A stretch of DNA of 62,000 bases from Liolophura sinensis (Eukaryota; Mollusca; Polyplacophora; Chitonida; Chitonidae), in assembly GCF_032854445.1 (NCBI RefSeq), contig NC_088301.1:33901187-33963186 (forward strand), in the 5' to 3' direction. Shown piece by piece: positions 44,601 through 54,640 of this stretch. Position 1 is the first letter of the stretch, and the number at the start of each line of letters is the position of its first letter. The notes below the pieces were generated by a model. That model was not told the origin of the DNA, did not search any database, and saw only the letters and a list, made by a program, of their open reading frames with translations. A program made the translations under genes and the position numbers.

Positions 44601-46756
44601 TGCATTAGGGTACGATTATAGTTTTATTTATGGTACTGGTTTGGCTAGCGGTGTTATTAATGTTTATCAAAAGTTAAAAAAAAGGAAGAAGTAAACGTTT
44701 ACTTTAGATCCTTTAAAATGTCTCGCTTTACACTTTAACTATGATGGAAAGCTAATATAAAGTTCCACAACAGTTAGGCCGTGTTATTCTATTAACTCCA
44801 TCGATCATTTGATTTATAACCTATACGGTAAAAATTTTTGTGACTAAGTGATACACTAATCAAGCTACCGATATATATCTTTTTTCTTAGGTGGGTCGAA
44901 ATTTTATCGCAGAGGAGGCAGTTGTTTTAGCGATTAGTTTTCTTACGGATGTCAAAGACTTGGCCCTCCAAACTTTGGATTTAACGGTAATATATTTTCT
45001 TGTTTCAAACACTTGTAAATTGACCATGGCTTATTATAGCTGGTCGGAAAACGCTGTTGTGAGATACTTAAATGAAAAGTCAGCTACAAAGGTTTTAGTC
45101 TATATGTTTTATAAGTAAATGGCATTTTGCTTGCTGTTGCTGTTTGAAAATCGGTTCTTCATAGGACAGTTAATAAAGTGACAATATATACATACTTGAA
45201 TGGCATGCAAACGAGCATGTGACGGTTGATTTCTTATTTATCGTCAGCCATGTGGTCTCCATGTTCACTTTTCGGGGTGCTATAGCTCAAGTAGCATGTT
45301 TCTGTTTGAGTAGTTGAACAATATAAATCTTGTAAAATGCCCGAACATTTTCGATTTTTTCCTTTTAAATTAACATTTAGGTCAAATTTCATATATTCTT
45401 TTCGTTACGGACTCTGGAAGTTGTTGGCTGCGTGAAACTGGTTTAGAGCCACTAACCATAAAATTTGCATTCTTGGTAAATTTTTAAGCTGCTTATGCTC
45501 AGTGTTATATGAAAAATTGGCCATACAGGCGGAATCTTTATAGTTAATCGAAATATTTTAATCAAGCAATCTGTCTACCGTACAAAATACTGAAATGCTA
45601 CTTTTTCCAAACATCTGTAACAGGGTCTAGTACTCGGCTGCGCCTTTAAGGAACAACTCCAAATCCTGAAAGAAGTTCACGAAAACTTCACTTGCGTCTA
45701 CGGCTACGAGACCTATGGCCATCAGAGAAATTCCAACGATTTTATAGCTGACATAATCAACAGGATAACAACGTATCTGGATCTGACTAATCGCTCCATA
45801 GCTGACCTTTTCACCGAAGTCGATACTGATGGTAGTATGACAGTGAGTCTGGAAGAATTTAGGAGTGGTTTAAAGGCAAGTATAGAGTTGTGTGATCCAT
45901 GAATGTAACACTGTCTTATGGGCATGCACCTGAAACCGAGAACCTGAAATTTGCATATTACAGACAACAAACTCAAAGTCTAACAAAGAACAATATCCAT
46001 ATATTGGCAGAGGAGTTGGACTAGGGTGTGGGGTGGAGGGAACCGGATGCAGGACGAATGCACATGCTTATTACGATAACTGCCAAGGGTTTGTAAAAAG
46101 TTTTAATTGTTTTACTCTGAAGAATATAACCATGGAATAGATATGTGCGAAAAAAATGCATCCCTGATTGTATCCCTGTATCACCCTAAAACAAGTGCAT
46201 CATAATGTGGATACATTCGAGAAATTTGGGCATTCGATCTAAATGTATGCTAGAGAGTTCCAAGATTTCAATTAACATTCTGGCACCACTCAACTGTTAG
46301 AAAGCTTTCAACGAATTGTCAACGTTTATCAGTTTTCTGATTATCTCTTCAAAGCCGCTGTATCATTTCGCTTACGTTTATTTTCAGAATGCTCTAATTC
46401 CCATCACACCATATCAACTTGATGAATTAATCAAATATTTGGATAAAGATAATGATGGGGAGGTAGATTTCGGGTGAGTTCAATACTTATATTGCCATTT
46501 AGCATATACAGAGTGCACTTTACTTTGATCGGCTTTAACATTAAAATTTTAATGGAATTTTCAATCCATCCAATCCAGATTCGAATTGATCTTTTACATT
46601 TAGGTGTATAATTTTTTTATTAAATTTGAATTTAGAATACAGTTTCACGAAGCGGCGTACGGCATTTTGTTAACGGTATATCGCTGTATCATACTTTGCT
46701 CTAAAAGTATTTTTTTATCATTTTCATTTTACAGAGAGTTAGTATTCATGAAATGA
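37262..46756 (+). CDS. LRRC74A: Leucine-rich repeat protein with two EF-hands (LRRC74A-like), complete 13-exon model
   Basis: Likely cytoplasmic protein-interaction scaffold with calcium-binding loops; its function in invertebrates is unknown. Coding exons: 37262-37315, 37651-37714, 38628-38803, 39345-39452, 40047-40140, 40376-40425, 41376-41457, 43930-44015, 44415-44609, 44891-44986, 45624-45875, 46388-46473, 46735-46756. They sum to 454 codons plus stop with consistent phases. Seen: an N-terminal segment with YENACKKLGVVPSSQYM, then about eight 28-residue ribonuclease-inhibitor-type repeats (about residues 80-330, for example LDLSHNHLGRKG, LDLSWNGFEDEG), a helical linker, EF-hand loop 1 (DTDGSMTVSLEE, about 402-413) and loop 2 (DKDNDGEVDFGE, about 438-449), with all calcium ligands present. 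No signal peptide or membrane segment. The split between LRRC74A and LRRC74B is from memory and not certain. Intron 11 is GC-AG. Confidence 0.88.
37651..37714 (+). CDS. LRRC74A: LRR/EF-hand gene coding exon 2
   Basis: Acceptor CACACAG, donor GTAAGC. Acidic segment ending ETVLDLD. The same bases also give a longer open frame that runs into the intron; it is not used. Confidence 0.75.
38573..38608. repeat. (ATT)n microsatellite
   Basis: About twelve ATT units, ending only 20 bases before exon 3 of the LRR/EF-hand gene and forming much of its acceptor-side pyrimidine tract. Confidence 0.95.
38628..38803 (+). CDS. LRRC74A: LRR/EF-hand gene coding exon 3
   Basis: Encodes EYVPYDETGARAYENACKKL and the first LRR (VKLCHYGLGSRGAMAICIPL). 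Joins exon 2 through a split Arg codon. The GLGSRG turn is typical of the LRRC74 family. Confidence 0.88.
39345..39452 (+). CDS. LRRC74A: LRR/EF-hand gene coding exon 4
   Basis: 36 codons spanning one LRR (TTLDLSHNHLGRKG). Acceptor TTTCAG, donor GTATGT. Confidence 0.92.
40047..40140 (+). CDS. LRRC74A: LRR/EF-hand gene coding exon 5
   Basis: Continues the LRR array with LDISFNNLGKDGAREIA (the L comes from exon 4) and LRHLNLAG. Acceptor TTACAG, donor GTAAGA. Confidence 0.92.
40376..40425 (+). CDS. LRRC74A: LRR/EF-hand gene coding exon 6
   Basis: Short 50-nt exon completing an LRR (GNDFTDDEAPLLLHAIE). Acceptor TGCAG, donor GTAAGT. Confidence 0.9.
40591..41110. mobile_element. Candidate non-autonomous DNA transposon (MITE-like)
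   Basis: The interval starts with GTTTAAAGCCCTTTCGCCAC and ends with GTGAGGACGGGGCTTTAAGC, which pair as imperfect terminal inverted repeats around TTAAAGCCC. The interior has no coding capacity. It lies in intron 6 of the LRR/EF-hand gene. No clear target-site duplication was seen. Confidence 0.4.
41376..41457 (+). CDS. LRRC74A: LRR/EF-hand gene coding exon 7
   Basis: Encodes LRSVNLSYNNFFEMSGESFK, one LRR. Leaves in phase 1 with donor GTAAGT. Confidence 0.9.
43930..44015 (+). CDS. LRRC74A: LRR/EF-hand gene coding exon 8
   Basis: Encodes LEELNLSWNKIRLKGALQIA. Acceptor TTCCAG at 43929 gives the correct phase; the donor GTATTA is weak. The open frame reaching back to 43869 is intronic. Confidence 0.88.
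44415..44609 (+). CDS. LRRC74A: LRR/EF-hand gene coding exon 9
   Basis: 65 codons with two LRRs (LVKLDLSWNGFEDEG and LEELNVACNRITPEG). Acceptor TTTAAG, donor GTACGA. Confidence 0.93.
44891..44986 (+). CDS. LRRC74A: LRR/EF-hand gene coding exon 10
   Basis: Last, degenerate LRR region (VGRNFIAEEAVVLAISF...LQTLDLT). Acceptor CTTAG, donor GTAATA. Confidence 0.88.
45624..45875 (+). CDS. LRRC74A: LRR/EF-hand gene coding exon 11 with first EF-hand
   Basis: 84 codons: a helical linker, then ADLFTEVDTDGSMTVSLEEF, whose 12-residue loop (45822-45857) has D, D, S, T, S and E at the ligand positions. The exon ends AAG before GCAAGT, a GC donor in the form typical of GC-AG introns. Confidence 0.9.
46388..46473 (+). 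CDS. LRRC74A: LRR/EF-hand gene coding exon 12 with second EF-hand
   Basis: Encodes the helix QLDELIKYL and the loop DKDNDGEVDFGE (starting 46442), a canonical calcium site completed by the Glu codon in exon 13. Confidence 0.93.
46735..46756 (+). CDS. LRRC74A: LRR/EF-hand gene coding exon 13 (terminal)
   Basis: 22 nt. Completes Gly, adds ELVFMK and stops at TGA 46754-46756. The leading Glu is the twelfth ligand of EF-hand loop 2, which supports this tiny last coding exon. Confidence 0.85.
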
Positions 46757-47530
46757 ACACAGCTTGACCACGAGGGTGGAGGGTTTATCAGTTACGCACG
46801 AAATGGCCTTGCTACGCCGCAGACATTCACACCGCCGCAAATCTCTCTTCAACCGCCCTTCTCGTGATACCTAACTGACCACCTGACAGCAGACGAAGCG
46901 ATAGTTGGACTCGATAAAACATCTCTATTAGTCCTGCGAATTACATGCTCAGTACAGCCAGAGCTTTAACCGCTGGGACCAGAGGAAGGGTTCCCACGTA
47001 ATTAACGGGCATATTCCATCAATTCGGAAGTGTTAACTGAACTTTAACAGTAGAACAAAGGAATGAATACTACAAAAAATATATTGCTTAAGCCATAATG
47101 GCGTTAAGCCATAAACATTCATTCTAAATTCAAAGTATATTTAATAACATGTCCTTTACCGCACAGTGTTCAGTAGATGTACTTTTTCTATACAGACATG
47201 TTTATGTTTATGTTTATCTTGATTTTTGAAACTAATTTGTGTAATTACTTTGTTGATATGGCAATCATGTACACATGCATGTATCCAATGCATTTTGTGT
47301 GAGGATATATGCGCTCTGTATCTTTTCTCTACTAGGTATGGAAGCGGGCCGCGGGGCGAAGAGACGAGAACGGTCACCGTTCGCGATCACGTGATGTAGC
47401 TTTGTATGTTACAGATCAATAGTAGTTATCTGGAGGGCAGCAGGCCGACAGAAATTGACATGTATTGGTCGGGTCATTCTTAAACCTTGCATTAAACCTA
47501 TGGAATAAACAAACTTGTAAAGGCTGCCAA
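46757..47530 (+). other. Probable 3' UTR of the LRR/EF-hand gene
   Basis: Noncoding sequence after the stop codon, with ATTAAA at 47491-47496 and AATAAA at 47504-47509. Confidence 0.5.
47504..47509 (+). terminator. Candidate polyadenylation signal
   Basis: Canonical AATAAA about 750 bases after the stop of the LRR/EF-hand gene, on the correct strand. Confidence 0.45.
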
Positions 47531-47618
47531 TACAAATTATACATGAACAGAGTTCTTAATATCGTCTGAGTAGAAAATGTTTAGAAACTACATGTATGTA
47601 TAAATGTTTTATTACATC

Positions 47619-47935
47619 ACCTATAGAATATGCAGATATAGCTTGGGACACTACCACTGAAGGTCAGATAAACACGTAGAAAATATCCAAATGGACGCTC
47701 TGCGCGTTGTCATCGGTTTAGATAAACGCGTTGTTTCTAACCTACTGTACGAAGAATCAGGTTTCGTACAAATGCGTATACGATGCTACATACATCGCCT
47801 GGTGTTCATTTAAAGTCACATCAATGATGCATCAAGCAGTGTATATGAAAATAAACTACCACCACCAACTTATCAGGGTAACCCGCACCAAATATGAACA
47901 ACAAACCACAACAGGTTTCTAAGAAAAACAACCAA
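47619..47935 (+). mobile_element. Non-LTR retrotransposon (LINE) remnant, reverse transcriptase 3' end
   Basis: Reading across one or two frameshifts gives IEYADIAWDTTTEGQIN and then DALRVVIGLDKRVVSNLLY, the pattern that follows the polymerase domain of Jockey/CR1-type reverse transcriptases. Stops and frame breaks show that it is dead. 5'-truncated. Confidence 0.55.
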
Positions 47936-48305
47936 CTTTAGTAAATCTTTCTTTTACAAATCTTTTCGGTTTGGTAACCGAAGCTCAAATATAATCTTCT
48001 GAAGAGTAAGAAATTGATATAGTTAGCTCAATAGCAATTTATTTAATATGATTCTATCATTTACTCTCCCAAATGGATGAATTTGTTTAGAAGACTGCAT
48101 TTAGTCCATGTCCTTTTTCTCCGAATTTTTCATTTTCTTTCAGATTTTATCTTCATTATATATCACTACAGTTCTCGATGAGTAATTAGTGTGCCAGCTT
48201 GGCACAATGGCATATGCAGAATGATTCAAAATGATAGGACTGACTCGTGAACACGAGCCTATCCGATAAGCTGCAAATCTCTCTAAAGTGTGATTTCGAC
48301 TCACA

Positions 48306-48462
48306 TGAAGAGCATGACTGATACGCCCTCAGACCGATGCGTTGGCTGTGAGTTCAATTCCCGCCCATGTTGGTGCCCTCTCCAGTCGTACGTGGGAAGA
48401 TCTGCAATCAATCTGCGGATGGCCATGGGTTTCCTCCGGTCTCTAAATAAATAAATGAAATA
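48306..48462 (+). mobile_element. SINE family 1, diverged partial copy
   Basis: GCTGTGAGTTCAATTCCCGC followed by CATGTTGG, CCTCTCC, CGTACGTGGGAAGATCTGC and CTGCGGATGGCCATGGGTTT follows the order of the full-length SINE, then ends in an A/T-rich tail. Confidence 0.6.
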
Positions 48463-49056
48463 AATATAAATATAAAAGCGCATATTTTCTAATTCCATAG
48501 GGCTGCACTAGTTTGAAGCAAGATCATATCGCGTAGACCTGAGAAGTGGGCCTCGGCAATGCACATCCTTAGGACAAAGAAATGAACACAATGAAGTGAT
48601 CATATTTAATTTCATATTAGAAAATGGTGAGAGAAAAACCTTATCATTTGTTTGTAAACATTATGGTTCTGGGTTTGTCTCATTGTTAGCTTACATTGTA
48701 GGTGCAGCTGGAAAGATGTCACATAGAACTTGATGGTTAGATATTATGTAGATAAAGGAGGATACACTCCTTTACGCCTTTCCACTATATCAAGAGTGGA
48801 ATCAGTGTTGCAAAAGGGGCAGCTATTAGATCAAAGTACACGAAATTCAGTAAACCCTGTACTAATGTACCTCGTCCGTACGAACGGCGGCAGACAAAAA
48901 ACATGACGTGATCAATATATTTACTTCGGAACTGGCGTGCTGCTGACGTCAGATGAAAAAATACTGACCACGAACCGCATCTTAACAATGCCCTCGTGTA
49001 CATAAACAGATATATTATAGCTGTAGTTCAGTGGCCATCCTAAGTTGTTTCATAGA

Positions 49057-49200
49057 TTTATTTATATATTTATTTACTTATTTATTTTATTGGTGTTTTA
49101 CGCCGTACTCAAGAATATTTCTTGGTGAGAGAAAACGGGCAGGGCTGCTGCCATATCTGCCCACGTATATGCAATGGGAGAGGAAGTTCTCGCGCGAAAG
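49057..49200 (-). mobile_element. SINE family 1, 3'-part fragment
   Basis: A TTTA-rich tail, then TGGTGTTTTACGCCGTACTC and AAGAATATTTC, then decayed sequence to GGGAGAGGAAG. It lies just downstream of the gypsy relic A coding remains, in reverse orientation. Confidence 0.6.
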
Positions 49201-49225
49201 GTACATGCACTCTAAGAACTTCTTC

Positions 49226-49280
49226 GTCGTCATATAACTAAAAAATGGTTAAGTACGACGTTAAACCCCACGCACTCCCT
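49226..49280 (+). repeat. Family 2 type repeat tail
   Basis: GTCGTCATATAACTAAAAAA followed by TGGTTAAGTACGACGTTAAA and CCCCACGCACTCCCTC resembles the tail of a common molluscan interspersed repeat; a related tail lies at 29750-29775. Confidence 0.4.
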
Positions 49281-49299
49281 CTGTGTGATATGATCTATA

Positions 49300-50720
49300 A
49301 TCTACGCGTTGCCGTACGGTTATTTCAGTAACGCATTATCCCCTTTGATGAAAGGTCGCATTCACACTGTATCACCTTCCGATAGGCTGGGTAGATCACG
49401 CTACCTCTGTTGTAGTGATGTGCCTGTTTGTTCTGTTGTTTTTTCCAGCAGGACTTTGTCTAAAGAAGATTCTAAGCCGGCTCATGCTTTTAGTAGATTT
49501 CTTGACATAGGAAGAAGAGGTATAGTACATCTGTTCATGAGACGCTGAGACACCCGGTAGAGGACCTATTTGTTCACTGTCAAATATGTCTTCATAGTCT
49601 TTAATGAGAGACAGGTAGTTGAGTTCATGGCAGGGACAGATGAGACAGCGGCAACACTGGTGAACTTGTCATAATTCACAGTAATGAGTTCCATGTGTTC
49701 AGATGCACAATTGCCTAGTAATGGCGTGGGGGGTTATCTAACAATTTCAAATTCAACATAGTATTTTCTTGTTGCTTTTGCTGTTTTTGATAATGATTCT
49801 GCGTTTACCAGGTGGTACAATCGTGGTGATATTCCACATCTGCAGGTGTTTGTCATAAGGAGACATATATGAGAGGGAGGGCAGGTATTTAGAAGGCAGT
49901 ACATTTATGGCCCCACAATCTGTTTGAAATTTTACGGGCTTTTCGTTAACATTTAAGCATAGATGGCTTTCTTAGAGTGTCCATTACAGTTCACTGCTGA
50001 TTGGTTAGTTTTATGGATCTCTGCTGTGTTAGGTAATTCCTTATCGGCTTCCATAGATTTTGATTTCGACTCAACAGCTAGGACAAAGGCAGAGTCAGTG
50101 TCCTCAGAGTCGGACTGGATAACGTGAACTCTTTGAGTCTTGACTTTAGGGCGTTTAATTCAACACATTTACTACATTGTTCCCCCAAGGCGGGACACTT
50201 GGTTTTCTGCATTACACAGTTTTCCCCACAAAACTTGCATTCTGCAGTTCGGGGAGATTTGTGCTTTTATCATACCTGAATGGGTGATTCGTTTTAGATT
50301 TTTGAGTTGGGTGGAGTTTATTAATTCCATCAGGTTGTTCCACAGCTTTCAGCTGAGCTGAGGGTGCTGTAGATATCTACACATTGAGCAGAGTGAGTGT
50401 AGCATCTTGTAACAGGTGATTATAATAGCTTGGTCACGTATTCCAACGACGATTTGATTACGGATGAGAGAGTCGTGTAAACATTCACAGAAAGTACGCG
50501 TTTTGGCCAGAGTGCGTAGAGACGTCAGGTAATTGTCAGTTCTTTTCTGCAGGGTCCTGATCACGTTTGTTAAATAAGTAACGTTTGTAGGCCTCATTCA
50601 CGTGGCCTACAATATGTTGATTGAGCTTAGCTATGATAGTGTCCATAATCTGACAGTAGCTGTTGGGACTAATAGGCTTCCAAGCTGAAAGCCTTTTGTT
50701 CTTACACGGATGATTAAAAC
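49300..50720 (-). mobile_element. Ty3/gypsy retrotransposon relic A (gag, protease, integrase tail; reverse transcriptase missing)
   Basis: Read on the minus strand across several frameshifts: a Gag capsid segment (about 50340-50700, with DNYLTSLRTLAKTRTFCECL and SLIRNQIVVGIRDQ), a zinc-knuckle-like cysteine cluster (50165-50245, CKFCGENC...CSKC), an aspartic-protease segment (about 49750-49950) whose catalytic motif reads DCG instead of DTG or DSG, a linker (KDYEDIFDSEQ...LPG, about 49551-49612), then an integrase C-terminal piece (DLPSLSEGDTV, about 49330-49400). The reverse transcriptase, RNase H and integrase core that should separate the last two are absent. Non-functional. Confidence 0.7.
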
Positions 50721-51404
50721 ATGTTCTCTGCAAACAGTTTTTTTTCCTGATTTCCCTAAAAAACAGGTCGCCAAGACTGGAGCAAACTGCTGGTGAACAT
50801 TCACGCACAAAAGCACTGCTATAATGTAACCGTAAACAAATGATTTTCCGTGGTGAAACACTTTTCCTCCACATTGTTAAGTGATCTAAACCTTTAACAA
50901 TCTTCTTTTCCAGAACCGCTGCACGGATCGAGCTCAAATTCGGTGTGCTGTTACAACATTAACAAGGCAACAAAGTTTAAAAAGGAATTATAAACGAAAA
51001 TTGTAGAAACTTGTCATGCAGTCAGGTGACGTCACGTCACAATCTGTTTGTGAATTTCAAAGCTACAGGTATGGATCGGAGTTAGATATTCTTTGGCTGA
51101 AGTCGACTCTGGTTCCATTTATTATGTTATGTACAGTCTTCCTGATGTGCTTTTCTCATTTTCTAAAATTTTACACCCAAAGTCAGCTAAGGAAACTACA
51201 AATATATCAAGAAAAACAGTACTTCAGGTGAAACATACAAGTCAATATATTTCATTCATAGGTCTGACGTCTGAACCATCTATTCTAGACAGATATAATT
51301 ACGCTTTCACCTAGTTTGATTGCATTTGAGTGCCGCAAAGACAAATACTGCCGTAATGACGTCTTTGATGTGGCCTATATGGCTGAAGTGCTTAGCACGC
51401 CTCC

Positions 51405-51435
51405 CGCAATAATGCTGGCCACCGTCGAATATTTC
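51405..51435 (+). mobile_element. SINE family 1, short fragment
   Basis: ATAATGCTGGCCACCGTCGA matches the diagnostic 3' central block of the SINE (ATAATGCTGGCCGCCGTCG) on the same strand. Nothing else of the element is clear. Confidence 0.35.
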
Positions 51436-51748
51436 GTGGAGAAATTCGATATGCTTGTTTTCATCTTTGTAGCCTTTTTAACGCTGAATTAAATAGCAAA
51501 GCTCTGACAGCTCGTAAAAGTTGGACTTGTATGACGTAATTCGACGGAAACTACCGAGAGTTGACCTAAAAATACATAATTCAGCCTCATTATCCGGTGA
51601 TATCAATTATCATGTTACTCAGATTAATGTACCTTTTTTAAATATTTTTACACCCAGTTTCACAATATATGCTGGAGTAGCTAATTGTGAATAAATAGTA
51701 AATCTGGGTATTAATTCTTTAACTTTCGGAAGAGCACGTGATTCGAAA

Positions 51749-51812
51749 ATGGCGGTTTGCAAAGTTCCGATACTGTCCGAACGGATGCTGTTCAGAGCGT
51801 TTAATGTGGAAG
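51749..51812 (+). CDS. Weak candidate first coding exon
   Basis: An ATG in a good context (AAAATGGCGG, also a YY1-type initiator motif) lies 8 bases after a CACGTG E-box (51735-51740). It opens a 21-codon frame starting MAVCKVPILSERMLFRAFNV that ends at a strong GTAAGC donor. I do not recognise the protein and found no downstream partner exon. It could be chance. Confidence 0.22.
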
Positions 51813-52237
51813 GTAAGCTGGAAACATTGCCAACCGATCCTAGAGCTATCAACAGAGCTGAAAATATCTGCACTGGCGAACAAGTGTCTTTTTGTCATCA
51901 AATCTCACAATGTGAACGTTCTATTCTTTACCTTACCATCTTGGAAACCCTGTATGTCGACAAGGAAGCATTTTTTGTGATGTTTTAATAAAACTTGACA
52001 CAAAAGCCTACTAGATCAGTTGAGGCCGAGTTAACATTGAATGAAGGATGCTTGACATTTGTTGTTTTAAGGGAAAATAAACCTACATCACCCAAGGACG
52101 TAGTTTTAGTTCTAATGACACTGGGAATTGGACCCATTTGATATAGAAGATGTCAATAAAAATGATCTTTTAGAATACTTGAATTTATCCTCCAAATAGA
52201 GATTGATTAGAAATTATGTATAAATGCTGTATAAGAA

Positions 52238-52765
52238 TATCTGTCAACTATGCAGACCTATACCGTGGAACAATATTACTGAAAGACAAATAAATACCAT
52301 AAAAATTATCCAAAAGACTTAACTATGCGGGTTAATTGCCACTGGTCTAACAAAAAGTATTACCTCTAATATCTGCTTTACATTGTCAAGTTTTTGGAAT
52401 GCGTAAAAGACGACATATACATCATCTGCTAGTCTACCAATGTCATCACCAGCATATCAGCACAACACGTGTGTATGACGTCAGTGTAAAACAGACAGCT
52501 TTGGTAAATCTTCCTCTCCACAAACTCTCAGGGACTGGAATATCCTTCCATTCACATTTAAACAATCAAGAATTATAGGTTTTATCCCGCCCCCACTAAC
52601 AGCCGTCCATGATATTATATTTGTTGGTAATCAATGATCAAATATCATGCAATGTAGATTAAGGACTGGATATAGTTATTTTAATGATGATGTATATAGT
52701 ATCATTACCGACTCTCCTATATTTATTATCTGTTTATTTAGTACTTGAGACAGTCTGTCAGCATC
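52238..52765 (+). mobile_element. Non-LTR retrotransposon (LINE) remnant, 3' end
   Basis: Broken frames give NNITERQINTIKIIQ and IATGLTK, then DWNILPFTF and CRLRTGYSYFNDD...ITDSPIF, the order found after the polymerase domain in CR1/Jockey-type LINEs. Many stops; an inactive 5'-truncated copy from the same broad group as 47619-47935. Confidence 0.5.
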
Positions 52766-53615
52766 CTGCGAGATCTTGGTCATGGTTTCTAGTTTCCATC
52801 TGGTTTGTCAGCTAAGACAACAGAGTGTGATAAGCAAATGGTCGTGCATACATGCATATTCGATGAAACCAAACCCTTGTCATTTAATTAGCGCTTGACT
52901 ATAACTGTTCATGTAAATAGCAGCAACTTAAATTCAAGTTGAATGCCCCAGCACGATGGTTTAAGCCAAGAATTAGGCTAAACAAGATTATTTTTAGCAG
53001 TAAACGCCCTTGTTAACCCTAAGAACTGTAATACGCAGATCTTTTAATATATGAATACACTCCCCAATTATGGGTGTGTTGCATTTATATACTCATCATG
53101 ACTCATCGTGCATGATGACTCTGGTTTTCTGAAAACCCAGGTCGCGTTAACATTTTCTTTGCATGGGCTATCAAGCGGAATACGGTTAAGAAATAATATT
53201 TTTTCTTTTAGAACAATATTGCTCAGTATTTGTAAGGTGTATAATCTTTCTGGGGAGTACATTGTTAATACTAGGGTGTAAAATGGTGTAAAAGGAACCT
53301 CCATCATTCCGAACAGTTTGGCTTGTGTACAAGTGTATTGTTGTTAATCACAAAGTCAGGGGAAACAGTCATCCAAAATGTGACGTCTTCGTTTGTCAAA
53401 GATTGTTATAGTGAATTCAGATCTTCGAAGAAATAATTTTACATCCATTAACATAAATAAATACCCACATATATGACGTGTGTGTATATGGTACATACAT
53501 AAGAGATCAAGTCAGTTACTGATTTAAAAAAACAAATGATTGGGTGTAAACTGACTACGGGACATGGCGGTTTTCGTAGTTAACTGTGTATTTTTTATTT
53601 TTTCCACTTCTGCAG

Positions 53616-53937
53616 TTTTTCTTTTTTTATGCAGATCCAAAGAAAAAGAAAAAGAGATCGGGCCGAGAGAATAAGCGAATCGGGTTACTTTTTGCTGCGC
53701 GCTTTTGTTGAAACACTCATGTATGTGACAATAGCAATGGCTGATTATCTCGGGGCTTGAGATAACTAATTCGGGCCCCAGTATAACCAGCCAATCATTT
53801 GACCGCAGGTTTCGTGGTTTAGGCCAAACCACGAACCAAGGTGTAGTCCCTTTGGATGGTTATCTCGGTGCCCTAGGTATTTTTCTGATGGGAGTTTTTG
53901 TTTTGTTTTTTTTTTCGCCTGCATAAAAAAAGAAAAA
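53616..53937. mobile_element. Foldback element candidate with nested hairpins
   Basis: A perfect 19-base inverted repeat (53616-53634 and 53919-53937) encloses two further hairpins: 53738-53793 (TGGCT/AGCCA and GGGGC/GCCCC pairs) and 53811-53835 (10-base perfect arms, 5-base loop). No coding capacity. It may be a foldback transposon or MITE; no target-site duplication was established. Confidence 0.5.
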
Positions 53938-54079
53938 TTCCCACTCAGTCTTCTTTCCATACACAATAAAGAATAACACTCGAGATGGATACAATTTATA
54001 CATTGGTCTGCCGTGGACTTATAGTGGGGGCCTGTATGGTGGACTAAATGGTCTCATGCACTGACCAGGATAGTAGAAA

Positions 54080-54470
54080 ATGTTTCAACATTCATATGTG
54101 ACCATGGGAACAAAAAGCTGCACATGAAAATTCTCCACAGTCTGTTCACTCCGTACATGACTTCACACACTTCTGTGATAATAGAGACGGCGTCCGGGTT
54201 GAGAACATCAATAAACCCATTTTAAAACTCAATCATTTATTATCGGATATGCAAGCTGTGTAAATTTAAGGAAAGTTCTCAACAGTCCAACTCTGAGACT
54301 GAGATACATATTTTATTATCTCATAAACTACCATGGTACAGGATCTACTGGGACAGGTTTCATGAAGGTCACTTAGCTAATCTTAGATGAATCTGTGCCC
54401 TTCTGGATAAGCCTGTCATAAATAATTTACAAAAACTTAAGACCTGCAATCATAATTCGTTTTAATAATG
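54080..54470 (+). mobile_element. Probable LINE 3'-end remnant
   Basis: One broken frame reads ICKLCKFKESSQQSNSETEI followed by a histidine-containing segment and YRIYWDRFHE, similar to the C-terminal cysteine/histidine motif of LINE reverse transcriptases. Stops interrupt it. Weakly supported. Confidence 0.3.
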
Positions 54471-54640
54471 AATGTGATGAATAAAACAATCTTATAGAAC
54501 AAAATTCAAAGTCACCGATCTTACTAAAATCTGACCACTTCACCTGTGCATTTATGTGCTCTTTAACATTACATACAAGAAATGTTTTCATTTATTTGCT
54601 TTCTTTTACTTCAAACCTGATTCACATAGATGACATATGC

